This document shows positions 13,151 to 24,780 of a stretch of DNA of 64,000 nucleotides, piece after piece. The stretch comes from Nageia nagi. Taxonomy: Eukaryota > Pinophyta. Location: contig JBITNC010000001.1 of assembly GCA_050084985.1 (NCBI GenBank), forward strand, positions 86,490,001 through 86,554,000, read 5' to 3'. The notes beneath the pieces were generated by a model that saw nothing but the letters and a program-made list of their open reading frames with translations, was not told the origin of the DNA and did no database searches. The first letter of the stretch is position 1. Every line of letters starts with the position of its first letter. The translations under genes were made by a program, and so were the position numbers.

Positions 13151-14146
13151 TGTAGACACCTAAAAATTATTCATTCACCTAGCTTGGATGATTTGTGATG
13201 ATTTAATCTATCTTGTAGCTTATCATGGTCCTATCAAATTTTCATCCCATTTTGATTGCATTTACATAGTCAATTTTGGTAACTTAGCCTCTTTGTTATC
13301 ATTTTAACAACCTTAACCCTAACTGACCTATTGGTTAGGATATCGATCAACTGGTTAGGTTAAACCCTAACCATCCCACTAGATAGGCATTATAATATAA
13401 AAACTAATTCCAAATTAGTTTTCCCTCCTAGCCAATCACTTTTCTCAAAATATATTCATTAGGTCCTTTTTTCTTACACATTGCTACTGCATACTCAAAC
13501 TTTTCATCCACTTACCTTCCATTTTAGAGTTTAATCCATCATTTCCTAGGAATAAAAAAGGTGATAATTATCTTCATATTACAAGGGAATATTATGTAAC
13601 TCTTATAGATTTGGATTTTATGTTACTAATCATTGTTTTAAGTGTTTTTTTAGGTTTAAGAGTATATCCAAGATTACTTAATCATATATACTTTTGTTTT
13701 ATTACTAATATATTAATGCATGGTTGCATATTAGTTTTTATATGCTTGTCTCTTATAGAATTAGGATATAATATGTTATTTTATTGTTAACCTTAACTAG
13801 ATCATTTTAGGTTTATTTTATCTTGCATATTATACATCATGATATTTTCTATTTCCTTATTGATTCAAGGCTTGGAGGTTTACAAGCCATATAGCTATCT
13901 TTGCTCAGTTCTAGGGTCTCAAGGACCTAGAACCTAGAAACCTCCTTTTGTCTATTATTTTGCAAGCTATTTGAAGCCTTGGGTATTGCATAAAAAGGGT
14001 AAATTATTAAACCCTATATTTATTTCATTTTATCATCATTATCTAATCATATTTCAAGCAACATTTTAAATATTATAGCATGGGTATTCCAAAAGGGAGA
14101 GGCCCTAGGTGCATGGTATCCTAGTTGCTCTTTTAGGGACCCTACA
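13151..14146 (+). mobile_element. LTR of TGTAG...CTACA type, probable 3' LTR of the Tat element
   Basis: The stretch begins TGTAGACACCTAAAAATTA directly after the polypurine tract and ends ...GGGACCCTACA, giving short inverted ends TGTAG/CTACA and a length near 1 kb. The start motif TGTAGA..CCTAAAAAT recurs at other putative LTR ends in the window (11518; and, on the minus strand, 47922 and 63216). The 5' LTR would lie to the left of the window, so the pairing cannot be tested here. Assignment to the pol at 1-3211 rests on strand and order. Confidence 0.6.
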
Positions 14147-15049
14147 CAATGGAATATATGATAAATTACAAACACAATATTATTATGTAGATACATTATT
14201 ACCAATAATAAATAATATTTCCAAGTTTGTTAGTCACATAATGATATTGAGAAGGGGGTGAATTAGTGTCTTAATCTTTAAAAATTCAAACCTAGAGTAC
14301 TTGAAATAATGTAATATAAAACTAAAACTAAAACAAAATAAGTACACCAAGGAAGCATCACACTACAAAGGATATAGTGAGGTTTACCATTCTAGCTACA
14401 TTCTTAAATAATACTTTTTGGATCATGGTCCAAATCTATCCCTTGTAAAGATCCAACTTTATAATCAATTTACCAGCACCAACTAGAAGGAGCACCAACC
14501 CCTACAATTTATAAGCACCAAATGGAAGGAACACTAACCCCTCTTACCAATCACCCACTTGATTTTCAATTCTAAAATAATAATTTGATATAAATATACC
14601 TTCTCTTTTACAATACCTTGTCTGGTCTATAACTCACTAATCTCTATAATTTTTTGGTTTGTTGCATTCAACTAGCTATAGAAAAATATTCTAATCTTTC
14701 TTTCTTCCTCTTTTTCTCTATATCCCTAATCTCCACTTAATTCAATACATTTTTGTTACTTATCATACTACCCAACATGGGGAAGAGTTACACTAAACAA
14801 AAACATAACTATCTATCTTACAAGAATCATCAGTTACAACCACTTCATATTCAATTACAAAAATAGAGAATAAAAATAGAATCCCATTTACAAAAATATT
14901 CATAACTATTGATACATATATTAAAATGTAATACAAACATCACCAATGAATTTCTCACATTTGGTAGATGCAAAATGAGTGGTCATACAACCATATTTTC
15001 TCAAGAAATGAGCATTTTACAATCATTTTCATAATTGTAGGCTAGGATA

Positions 15050-15440
15050 TACACCCAAACTATATTGATATATGTCCATGATTTATCTAGTTATATGATA
15101 TATGTTCAAAATATATCTAAGTGCATGATATATTCCCAAAATATACCTTGTAACATTTTTCATCATTAGATAAGCTTTATATTGCCCAAAATTAATCTAG
15201 ATGCATGATATACACTTAGAACATATCTAAGTGCATGATATATTTCCAAAATATACCAATAACATTTTCTATCATCAAATAAGCTTTGTATATACCCATA
15301 ATTAATCTAAATACATGATATATTCCCAAATTATATCTAAGTGCATGATATACATCCAAAATATACCTAAAGATATTTTTGATCATCGAACAAGTAAGAT
15401 ATACACCCATGATGTAATGGTCAAGATATATGCCCATGAT
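15050..15440. repeat. Degenerate tandem units inside the 3' LTR (CATGATATA-rich)
   Basis: About three units of roughly 100-130 bp share TCTAAGTGCATGATATA, CCAAAATATACC and a TCATCA.ATAAGCTTTATA-like segment. The partner LTR has one shortened version (about 21935-22035). The units account for most of the length difference between the two LTRs. Confidence 0.75.
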
Positions 15441-15513
15441 ATATCAATTGATGTCCAATCTACATAATTGATTATCTAGACTACATAATACTACAACTGT
15501 TCATAATTTCTTG

Positions 15514-15573
15514 ATTGTAACAATTCCAAATTGTAACAATTCCAAATTGTAACAATTCCAAATTGTAACAATT
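15514..15573. repeat. 16-bp tandem repeat, nearly four perfect copies
   Basis: The unit ATTGTAACAATTCCAA is repeated without mismatch. The corresponding place in the partner LTR (about 22105-22130) has only about one and a half diverged units (ATAACAATTCCAAAG, then TCTAACAATTCC). The expansion is therefore specific to this LTR and probably happened after insertion. Confidence 0.92.
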
Positions 15574-15655
15574 CCTATGTTGACACTGATGATTCATTCC
15601 TTTGATCACTCTTGCAATTCCTATATTGACAATGATGATATCATGTAGTCCAACA

Positions 15656-15972
15656 ATACCTGATTTGGAATTATTGGCAACACACTTTCACACCCATATT
15701 GCTCTTCTCACCCTTTTCCAATTACAATGATAAAGTTGCAAATTATGGCAATCATAATCAATTATGAATCAGCAAAAAATTACATAGTCTCAACATAACA
15801 AAGAACAAAAATGCAAACAACATCCTTTTACATAAACAACAAAAACACTCATAATTATTCCCCCTTACTTTAACCACATTATCCTCAAGAAAGGAAAATA
15901 AAAAAATGATTAAGAGTATTAATATAATAGAATGAAAGTGCTACCCTAGAGGTTGTGTTCTTCAAGAATCGA
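15656..15972 (-). other. Untranslated 3' segment of the Sirevirus-like element with PPT-like motif
   Basis: This lies between the RNase H stop and the 3' LTR on the minus strand. It includes AAGTAAGGGGGAAT (read on the minus strand) near 15858-15871, about 200 bp from the LTR. The bases directly next to the LTR are not a clean polypurine run, so the priming site actually used is unclear. Confidence 0.5.
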
Positions 15973-17085
15973 TTAATTATTGGTGAGTGTAACCACTCCT
16001 AAGTTTTTCCTCAAGTATTCAAAAGTATATTTTGGTATTGATTTGATAAAAATATCAGTAACATTATCTAAATTGGGTACAAACTCTATTTTTACTTCTC
16101 CTTTAGCTACTTTTTCATCTTTTTTTAAAAACTGATACCTTATTGCAATATGCTTTGTTCTTGAGTGCATAACTGGATTTTTAGAAATATTTATGGCTGA
16201 AGTATTATCAAAAAGCAAAGAAATAGGATTAGTACATATTATTACAAGATATTTTAAGCTTTGTTTCATCCATAATACCTATGTACAACAAGATGTTGTT
16301 GCAATATACTCTACCTTTACTCTAGATAAAGACATTGAATCTTATTTTTTGCTATGCCATGAAACTAGATTTTCTCCAAGGTAAAATGCACCACCACTAG
16401 TGCTCTTTCTATCATCCATACACCTAGCCCAACCAACATCTGAGTAAGTAAATAAAGTAAAATCTATACTTTTTAGATATCACAATTCAAATTCCATAGT
16501 GCCTTTCAAATATCTAAAAATCCTCTTTACTTCTTGCACATGCACTTCCTTTGGATCAGCTTGGAATCTAGTAACCATGCAAATAACTTGCAATATATAT
16601 GATCTTGTAGAAGTCAAATATAATAAACTACCAATCATGGACTTGTACAAGGTATGATCAACACTTGGTGAATCATCCATTTCACTCAATCTACAATTGG
16701 TTGTCATGGGTGTACCAATAGGTTTACTTTACTCCATGCTGAATTTCTTCAACATATCCTTAACATACTTGACTTGGGAGATAAAAATTCCTTTTTCTTT
16801 TTGAGTCACTTGCAAGCTAAGAAATTATGAAAGCTCACTATCATTTACATCTCACAATCCTTCTTCATTTTGTTTGTAAAATCATTACAAAGTTCATTTT
16901 TGCTGCCACCAAAAATACATTTTCATTTTTGACATACCAATTACTACCAACTATCCCTTGTTTGAATCCATGTTCTAAAAATTACTTATCCAATATAGCA
17001 CACCAAGCTCTTAGATCTTGTTTTAATCCATACAAATCCCTTTTCAATTTACATACCATGTTAGGGTCATCTCCCCCTTTGGTAT
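15973..17085 (-). pseudogene. Copia RT C-terminal half and RNase H
   Basis: The minus strand starts at about 17085 with DDPNMVCKLKRDLYGLKQ, a hallmark copia RT motif, and the copia tail of RT follows (QVKYVKDMLKKFSM near 16760; PIGTPMTTNCRLSE; SMIGSLLYLTSTR; VKRIFRYLKGTMEF, ending near 16480). RNase H follows: YSDVGWARCMDDRKSTSGG (about 16390-16450), SLSRVKVEYIATTS (about 16300), DNTSAINISKNPVMHSRTKH (within 15973-16269) and a tail ending at TTTCEYL..NLGV-like residues. The frame is broken by a few stops. The catalytic N-terminal half of RT and everything before it is missing and replaced by non-coding DNA. It can no longer support transposition. Confidence 0.9.
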
Positions 17086-17089
17086 TGTT

Positions 17090-19390
17090 GTCAAAAATTT
17101 AGTCATATTCTTGTCTCCCCCTTTTCATCAATAATGACAAATGTGCATGCTTTAATCATGAGGGCACTTTATGACTACAAATCACTTAAGCAACTCAATG
17201 GCAAGTTCCATATAAGTACACATCAATACAACAACATAGATTCATGCTAATATCTCACTTTATCATCTTCAACAACATCAATGACCTAGTAAATAATAGC
17301 AACAATAATGATAACAAGAGTACCTATGCATATAAGGGTAAGCATTTCATCCTCACACCAAATAATTGGCACACAAAATGCATCATCATAGTTGTAGCAT
17401 TGGCCTATTAAATTTTTATATCACCTTCCACCAACAATATTGACTTTCCAATGATGCAAGCATAAACACCATGTATCCAATCAACAACAATAATAACAAT
17501 GTTATAACAATACTAATGGTAGAAATAGAGGCATATAAGCATCCAAGAAATGCCTTAAAACAACAACACTTTAATCCATAGTAACAATAACATCCACTGA
17601 TACAAAAAAACCTTCAAGAGAAATTAACATAATAACATTCTATAATCCTTTATCACCAAGTGTCAGCTTCTTTAATGATCTTCATTCTTATCTCCTTTCA
17701 TCGTGCATACAAATAAACAAGCATAGTAAGCCCATATGGTGTGATAACACTAATCACATATTTAAATCTCATTTTTTCATTTATTTAAATATTCACATAA
17801 ATTCATAGTCATATCACCTTCTATGTGAATACAAATAAATACAGTTTCACTTATCCATAGTCATACAAAATGCACCATTTTATGGAGACACTATGCCCAT
17901 GTTAACTTTAACATTCATAGTTTGTGCACTATAGTAACTTGACATTGAATATTGTGACATCTTTGACATCATACAGTTAGTATTAATAGCTTCAACATTA
18001 CATATAGTTCAACATCACTATATTACTCTTCCTTAGTCCATCTACTAAAGCTACCAACCTCTTTAAGGTACACACAAGTATGCTAATAAGAGATCTAGTA
18101 TCCATGGGCTATGTATAATAATACAAACCATTCACAATTATGATATCTTTTCCAAACCTAAGTATTATCCATAAACAACTCCACAATGGTCAAACATGAT
18201 CACCATCTTCTTAACAATTACAATAACTTAATTATTATCTCTAAGCTTCTCTTTCCATGTATTTGCATTACATCTAGTTGATAACACTAGCAATTTGATA
18301 CCTTTTATATGTGGCACTAGTTTCCAATAGTAACACATGCAATGGCAAATACTAATGACATCTTCCCATCATTATCAATTAGTATATCAGCACCAAGATC
18401 ACTTCACATGCAAGGCTTTTAAAACTTAGCTTCACTAAGAGGAATATAGTTGGCTATAATGGAGATATATTAGCCCCATAAACCAAGCTAAAGATCATGA
18501 TGTAATTAAAAGCTTGCTCCCCTTTTATCAATAATTTCAAGGGTTCATGTTGGGGAATATTTGAACTCTTCATCACAAAGGGCTCCATCCAATAGTATTT
18601 GTGATCACTATCCTTCATTAAACATAACAAACTCAAACCAAGAATGATTTCTCCTCTCTCTATGCACATGAACCAAGACTAGATGTACATTAGCATTTCA
18701 AGGTAGCATTATCTAACAAAAACAACCTAAGAACATTATGTCAACTTCACTCAATATCATCATAGTAGCACTATCATCTAGACATAAATTACATAAATAT
18801 AATTCAATATAAACATATTACTAATAGTATTATCACCAACCATCACCCACAACATTTTGATCACAATAGTCTCTTTTTTTATCAACAAACCAAAAGTAAG
18901 ACATCAATAATCTTTTCAAACACCTTCCTCTTGAATATCGGTACTGCATAAGTTCAATCTTTAGTAGTTGAATGATATCTATGATGCATAGGATCAAAAT
19001 GGCACAACAACAGTCAAAGCTTATTCTCATAAATAGAAAGAACCAAAAACATGTTGTCAATCTTAAAATAATGATCTTGGAAACTATATAGTTGGCTCAT
19101 AAAAGAGCAAAAGCAACTCATGCAAGAGAGATAATCTTGTGAACAACACAACAATAATGGTGAAAAAATAACAACAACAATCACCAAAGGTAATAATAAC
19201 AATATTTCCAATAGGCATGTATAATAGTGAGCATCAAATTCAATAATGAAAACCATCTAACATAGATCTAGCTAGTTGTCACTAATATCCTCAAGAAAAT
19301 ATATACTCCCCCTTACTTATTACTCACCATCCTTAGGTAATTCTTACATATGTAGGAACTCTAGAATTATCTTGAACTACTCCCCTTAAG
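17090..19390 (-). other. Non-coding AC-rich tract between gag and RT of the Sirevirus-like element
   Basis: The plus strand is rich in AACAACAAT-, ATCACC- and CATAAGC-type triplets, with no domain recognisable on either strand. Read on the minus strand it holds AAAAGGGGGAG near 17117 and AAGTAAGGGGGAG near 19307, motifs like those before Sirevirus 3' LTRs. Its gag-proximal end (about 19305-19480) is clearly shared with the second element at 23035-23240, and its general composition matches 22250-23030. It sits where protease, integrase and the first part of RT should be. Confidence 0.6.
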
Positions 19391-21054
19391 AAAGTGCCAC
19401 TATTGACCATGTCAATGGTGTGGACATGTGACCACTTCCAACTCTTGTCCAAACTTGCTCATCTAGCCAATGAGACATGTTTTCTCTTTATCTTTCCTTC
19501 TCCAAACCTTCTTATGCTTGGTTATGCATCTATCATCAATTTTATCTCCTTTAGCATTCTGGCCATTTCTATTTAAAGATTTTCTACTCTTCATTAATAA
19601 ATATTGAACATTCTTCATTCCTTGATGCTCATAGTAGTTTTTTATTTATTTTTGTTTCCTTATTTATGGTTGATAAAATTTCTTAGTCTAACATCCATCA
19701 TATACAAATGTGTTGCTACAAAATCTTTCCATATTCCCATAAGCATAGTAACTAAAATATTGTACATCTTGTTCAATTTGAGAGGCATATAAACCTCTAC
19801 TAGAAAAATTCTTTGGTCTAATATTTGTTATGCAATTAGCTTCTCTATGACCATATTGGTGACACCTAAAGCATTAGACATTATCATATATAAAATACCT
19901 AAATGATCTTTATTTGACTAAATATCTATTCATGAAACTTGACTTACATCTAGCTGCCTTATGACCATATTGATTACATTTGAAACAATAACTACAAAAT
20001 GCATTATTGTAGATAAGATGAGAGGGATAAAATCTAATTTGTTGATTTTTACTTGGTGTATATCTTCTTTGATATCTTCTTTGTTCTTATGGCCATCTTG
20101 ATTGATATTATTGATGAGTTTCTCCTTGATATCTTTTCTTCTTATTATTTGGTCTTCTATGCTTCAATTGATTATTTATTTTTTTATGCTCAGCTTCCTT
20201 ATCTTTTGCTAGTACCTTTTATGACATAACTTCATGCTCCTTTTTCCTTAGTCCCACATAATTTAAAGTCTTCTTTTATGTAGGTTTAAATGATGAGGGT
20301 TTCACTGCATCATATGCAAGACCAAAGTTGATCCTTGGATCTCTTTGTTATCTTAACATATCATCTAGAATCCTAGTGCTCTTATCAAACTTGATACTGG
20401 TGGATAGTTTATCATTGGATTCATCTAATTGGTTTCTCAATGAAACAACCTCTTCTTCAAGTTTTTAATGAGCAACATCTTTCTCCTTAGCTAGACAATT
20501 CAAAGCATCTTCAATTCTTTTTGTTTCTTCCACTAGCAACTTTAGATCCTTGATAACTTTATTTGCCATCTCTTCATGTCTGTTGCATTATTCCACATGT
20601 AATATTAGGGATTTATCCTTTTCCAAGGTTGCTTCTAATTGTATCTTCAAGCTTGCAAGCTCTTCATCATATTTGTTGTAAGTTTTACCACTAATACAAG
20701 GTTGTGTCTTCTTAGCCTTTTGAAGTTGTATACATAACTCTTCAAGTTGATCTCCATATTCATTCAACTTTTTGAACATTCTCATATTTTTCCTTATTTT
20801 AGCATCCCAATCTTTAAGGGCATCTATGAGCTCTACTTTAAGGTCAACTATAGCTTCTATCTCTTCATCTTCAAACTTTTCCAAGATTTTAGAATTTGTA
20901 TCTTTCTCTTCAAAGGTAGATACCTCACTTAAATATCCTTTTATTTCTATATATTCTTTCACATCTAAAACATGTCTAACATTTCTTATATAGACTCTTC
21001 AAGCTATATCTTAGCTAATTGGTGGGATTTCATTAATCCTTTTCTTTTTCCCAT
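19391..21054 (-). pseudogene. Sirevirus-type gag with coiled coil and CCHC zinc knuckles
   Basis: ATG at 21054 lies 57 bp past the PBS (MGKRKRINEIPP). The longest open part, 20588-20962, is acidic, Lys/Glu-rich and helical (EEIEAIVDLKVELIDALKD; LEELCIQLQKAKKTQ). Heptad-like leucines continue to about 20330, as expected of the coiled-coil region of Sirevirus-type gag. Two CCHC knuckles follow: CFKCNQYGHKAARC (19946-19987) and CFRCHQYGHREANC (19832-19873), each C-x2-C-x4-H-x4-C. A third, degraded one lies near 19745 (YAYGNMERFC). Gag would bind and package the element's RNA. Several stops interrupt it. The matching gag at 24712 shares SCISGK-type and HVE.CNRHE segments. Confidence 0.85.
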
Positions 21055-21103
21055 TGTGACTAATCCAATATCTCCCTAAGCTGGTTGAGCTTATCTTTTA
21101 GGA

Positions 21104-21120
21104 ACCTTACTTTGATACCA
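21104..21120 (-). other. Primer binding site, initiator-Met type
   Basis: Read on the minus strand, TGGTATCAAAGTAAGG starts two bases after the 5' LTR end. The canonical site complementary to the 3' end of plant initiator tRNA-Met begins TGGTATCAGAGC, so the first eight bases match. The same spacing and motif recur at 24762-24778. Confidence 0.85.
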
Positions 21121-21122
21121 AT

Positions 21123-22215
21123 TATTAGTCACAAAATGATGCTAAAAGAGGGGTGAATTAGTTTCTTAGAATTTAAAACTTCAAACCTAGAGTACTTGAA
21201 ACAATGCAATAGAAAACTAAAACCATAACAAAATAAGTACACCAAGTAAGCATCACACAACACAAAATATAATGAGGCTCATCTTTCTAGCTACATCCCT
21301 GAATAATACTTTTTGGATCATGGTCCAAATCCAACTCTTGTAAATATCTAAATATACAATTAATTTACCAACACCAATAAGAAGGAGCACCAACCTTTGC
21401 AATTTACTAGCACCAATTGGAAGGAGCACCAACCACTCTTCCCAAGAACTCACTTGGTTTTCAATTTTGAAATAAGAAGTTGACATAAAAATGCCTTCAC
21501 TTTTACAAGAACTTATCTAGTCTATAACTCATTGATCTCTATAATTTTTTGGTTTGCTACATTAATTTGGTTGTAGAATAATATTATACTCTTTATTTCT
21601 TCCTCTTTTTCTCTATATCCCCAATCTCCACTCCATTCAATATATTTTTGTTACTTACTATACTACCCAACATTGGGAGGAGTTACACTAAATAAAAATG
21701 TAATTATCCATCTTACAAGAATCATCAGTTATAAAAATAGAGAATAAAAATAGAATCCCATTCATAAAAATATTCATAACTATTGTCACACATCATTAAA
21801 TGCAATACAAACTTCACCAATGAATTATCCATGTTTGGTAGATGCAAAATGAGTTGTCACACAAACCTTTTTGCTCAAGAAATTGGCATTTTACAATCAT
21901 TTTTGTAACAACAAGCTAGGATTTATGCCCAAAACACATGATATATGCCTAGATATACTTGATGATATTTTTATCATCAAACAAGCAAGATATACACCCA
22001 TGATGTAATGCTCAAGATATACACCCATGATATATCAATTGAATATCCAATCTACATAATTGACTATGTAGACTACATAATGTTGCAACTATTCATAATT
22101 TCTTGACTATAACAATTCCAAAGTCTAACAATTCCTATGTTGACATTGATGATTCGTTCCTTTGATCACTCTTGCAATTGTTGTATTGACAATGATGATA
22201 ACTTGTAGTCTAACA
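21123..22215 (-). repeat. 5' LTR (1093 bp) of the Sirevirus-like element
   Basis: This is the partner of 14228-15655 and is followed by the right copy of the AAGTT target duplication. On the minus strand it starts TGTTAGACTAC and ends ...GTGACTAATA next to the PBS. Differences from its partner are scattered substitutions plus the tandem-array length change, which suggests an insertion that is not recent. Confidence 0.9.
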
Positions 22216-22220
22216 AAGTT

Positions 22221-24712
22221 GAGACATATAGATTTCTCCCATTGCAATTTCATTGATCAAGTTATTGTATTTCTCTCTCTTAGTCCATATATAGTACTCA
22301 CCAAACTCTTCAATGTACATATAAATTAACATATCTCCACATCATTGATTAATATGCAACTAGATAATACTAAGGAAAGTAATAGATACATACAATCTTC
22401 AATAATATATGCACAATAATCATATTGATTTTGTCAACCAATAATAGCCATAATACTCATTCTATTCTATAACAAAAACAACACCCATAACCCCTCTCTT
22501 TATGAAATAATATGACAATAATGGCAATTGCTTAACATTGATTTAAATGCACTTATGGAAGAAACACCTTTTGTGTGGTAGAGGATGGATTCATGCTAAA
22601 TACATCTATGTGACATTATCATTGTCATATTTCTTTTATCAAATTAGTAGCATATGTAATGATATGAATGGTTGTAGTCAACAATAGTGACTAAGTGGCA
22701 CTACCACTATCAACTCTATTTTCAGTAAGAGAAAACACCAATAAATAATTATGACAACTCCATACTAATTTAACTCAATATATCTCCATCAGCAATAGGT
22801 TGGTAGAATAGATTACCAACAACATTATTATCAAGTGATAACAACACTTAGCTTTAGGTTTTTTGACATCAAATAATTGCACCATAAATATGATAAATTC
22901 ACTTAACACTTTATCATAATAGTGCCAATGTCAACTCATTTTATCCATGGTTTATACTCAATAGTAATAATTTTAATTAAGAAAATAAATTTACAATGAT
23001 GTATTCAACCATCACCATACACACTCATGAAACATATACTCCCCCTTAATTCTTGATCACCATACTTAGGCAATTCTTACACATGTAGGAGGTATAAACA
23101 TGTCTATAAATTGCTCCCCCTAATGATGTGCTACCATTGACCCTATCAATGATGTGAAAATATAACCACTTCCAATTTTTTTTACTCTTGTTCAAATTTA
23201 CTTAGCTGGCCAATGAGACATGTTTCCTCTTCATCTTTCCTTCTTTGGATCTTCTTGTGCCTAAGTATGGATCTATCATCAATTTTATCTCCTTTAGCAT
23301 TTAGACCATTTCTCTTTGGATATTGTCTTTTCTTCATTCTTAAAGATTTATCATTATTCATACCTTAATATTCATAGTAGTTTCTTTCTTATCTCTAATT
23401 CCTTCTTTATGGATGATGAAATTTCTTATTCTATTATCCATCATATACAAATGTATTTATACAAAATCTTACCATATGACCATAAGCATTGCAATTAAAA
23501 TAGTATACATCTTGTTTAATTTGAGGGGTATATAAATCTCTATCTAAGTAATTCTTTATTTGACTAAAGCATTGGACATTATCATCTAGCATAGACCTAA
23601 ATGATCTTTCTCTAACTAAATCTCTATGCATGATACTTGACTTACATATGGCTTCCTTATGATCATATTGATTTCATTTGAAATAGTAATCAACAAATGT
23701 ATTATCATAGACATGATAAGATGGATAAAACCTATTTTTTTTATTATGATTTGATACATAGCTTCTTTATTCCTATGGATAGGTTGATTAATGGTATTGG
23801 TGTGTTACTCCTTGATATCTTCTCCTTTTATTATCTAACCTTTTGTGCTTCAAATTTCCATTTGCCTTTTTGTTCTCAAGTTGTTTATCATTTATTAGTA
23901 TCTTTGATGATTTAACTTCATGATCCTTTTGCCTTGTTCTCATACCATTGAAAGTTTTCTTTTCTGCAACTTTTAGAGGATGAGGCTAGCTCTTTATCAT
24001 ATCCAAGATCAAACTTGATCTTGGGGTCTCTTTGTTATCTTAGCATGTCATTCAAAATCCTAATTCTCTTCTCAAACTTGAGGCTAATGGATAATTTTTG
24101 ATTGGCTTCTTCTAGTTATTTTCTTAATGAAATAATTTCCTCTTCAAGTTTGTGATGGGTTACATCTTTCTCCTTTATCTCTAGTGTGATGGCTTCTTCT
24201 ACTTGTAACTTTAGATCTTAGATAACTTTACTTGTTATCCCTTCATGTCTATTGCATGATTCCACATGTAATCTCAAATATTTCTCCTTTTGTAGGGTTG
24301 CTTTCAATTATATTTCCAATATGGAAAGCTCTTCATCAGATTTCCTACAGGATTTACCACTAATACAAGATTGTATCTTCTTAGCCTTTTGAAGTTATAT
24401 GTAGATATATTTAAACAAATAACCATATTCATTTAATTTCTTAGACATTCTCCTTTTCTTTCTTCTTTCATTATCCAAATATTCAAGGGAAGCTATGAGC
24501 TCTCCTTAAAAGTCAAATATAGCTTCTATCTCTTCATCTTTAGAGTCTTGTCATTTGTCAAGCTTATTTTCTTTATTCTCTATGCTTGATTTTTCATCCA
24601 AATCAATCATTTCTTGTATCTCATAGAATGTGGATGAGTTTTCAACTTTAATTTTCTCTAGTTGATCTTGAGTAGATTTAAGATCCTTCTTTATTACTAT
24701 GCTCTTTCCCAT
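22221..24712 (-). pseudogene. Second Sirevirus-like element: gag and flanking non-coding tract (truncated)
   Basis: On the minus strand the ATG at 24712 (MGKSIVIKKDLKSTQDQLEK) begins a gag related to that at 21054. Shared segments include KKLNEYGY, LQKAKKIQSCISGKS, ESCNRHEGITSKVI and LEEEIISLRK. A zinc knuckle (FNCNAYGHMVRFC) is retained in the open stretch 23434-23631. Below about 23240 the sequence becomes the same non-coding type as in the first element (ACTCCCCCTTA near 23039) and ends where the first element's target duplication begins. No pol or 3' LTR is visible, so this copy is truncated on that side. Confidence 0.8.
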
Positions 24713-24761
24713 TGTAACTAATCCATGATCTCCCTAATCTAGTTAAGTTTATCTTTAAGGG

Positions 24762-24778
24762 ATCTTCAAATGATACCA
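24762..24778 (-). other. Primer binding site of the second Sirevirus-like element
   Basis: Read on the minus strand, TGGTATCATTTGAAG starts two bases after the LTR end at 24781, in the same arrangement as at 21104-21120. It fits initiator tRNA-Met priming for the first eight bases. Confidence 0.8.
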
Positions 24779-24780
24779 AT

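Larger units (their letters stand above)
14228..15655 (-). repeat. 3' LTR (1428 bp) of the Sirevirus-like element
   Basis: Aligns block by block with the copy at 21123-22215. Shared blocks include GGGTGAATTAGT, the GGATCATGGTCCAAATC segment, repeated GGAGCACCAAC boxes, the CCCATGATGTAATG.TCAAGATATA block and the final ACTTGTAGTC.AACA-like end. It is about 335 bp longer than its partner because it contains extra tandem units at 15050-15400 and a perfect 16-bp array at 15514-15573. Confidence 0.9.
14223..22220 (-). mobile_element. Sirevirus-like Ty1/copia retrotransposon with 5-bp target duplication
   Basis: The element is bounded by AAGTT at 14223-14227 and again at 22216-22220. Just inside lie the two LTRs, both with TG...CA-type ends when read on the minus strand (TGTTGGACTAC at the start; at the end, ...ACTAACA in one copy and ...ACTAATA in the other). 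On the minus strand the order is 5' LTR, PBS, gag with zinc knuckles, a non-coding tract, a partial RT/RNase H, then the 3' LTR. That order and an initiator-Met-type PBS are copia-like. G-rich, PPT-like motifs (AAGGGGGA at about 15860, 17115 and 19307) and coiled-coil gag recall Sireviruses. Protease, integrase and the N-terminal half of RT are absent. The total is about 8 kb, too little for an autonomous Sirevirus. Confidence 0.88.

Noticed and set aside
18833-19256. Two overlapping Cys/Leu-rich minus-strand ORFs in the AC-rich tract
   Set aside because: Their composition follows from the repeated AAC/ACA triplets. No zinc-finger spacing or transmembrane pattern could be supported.
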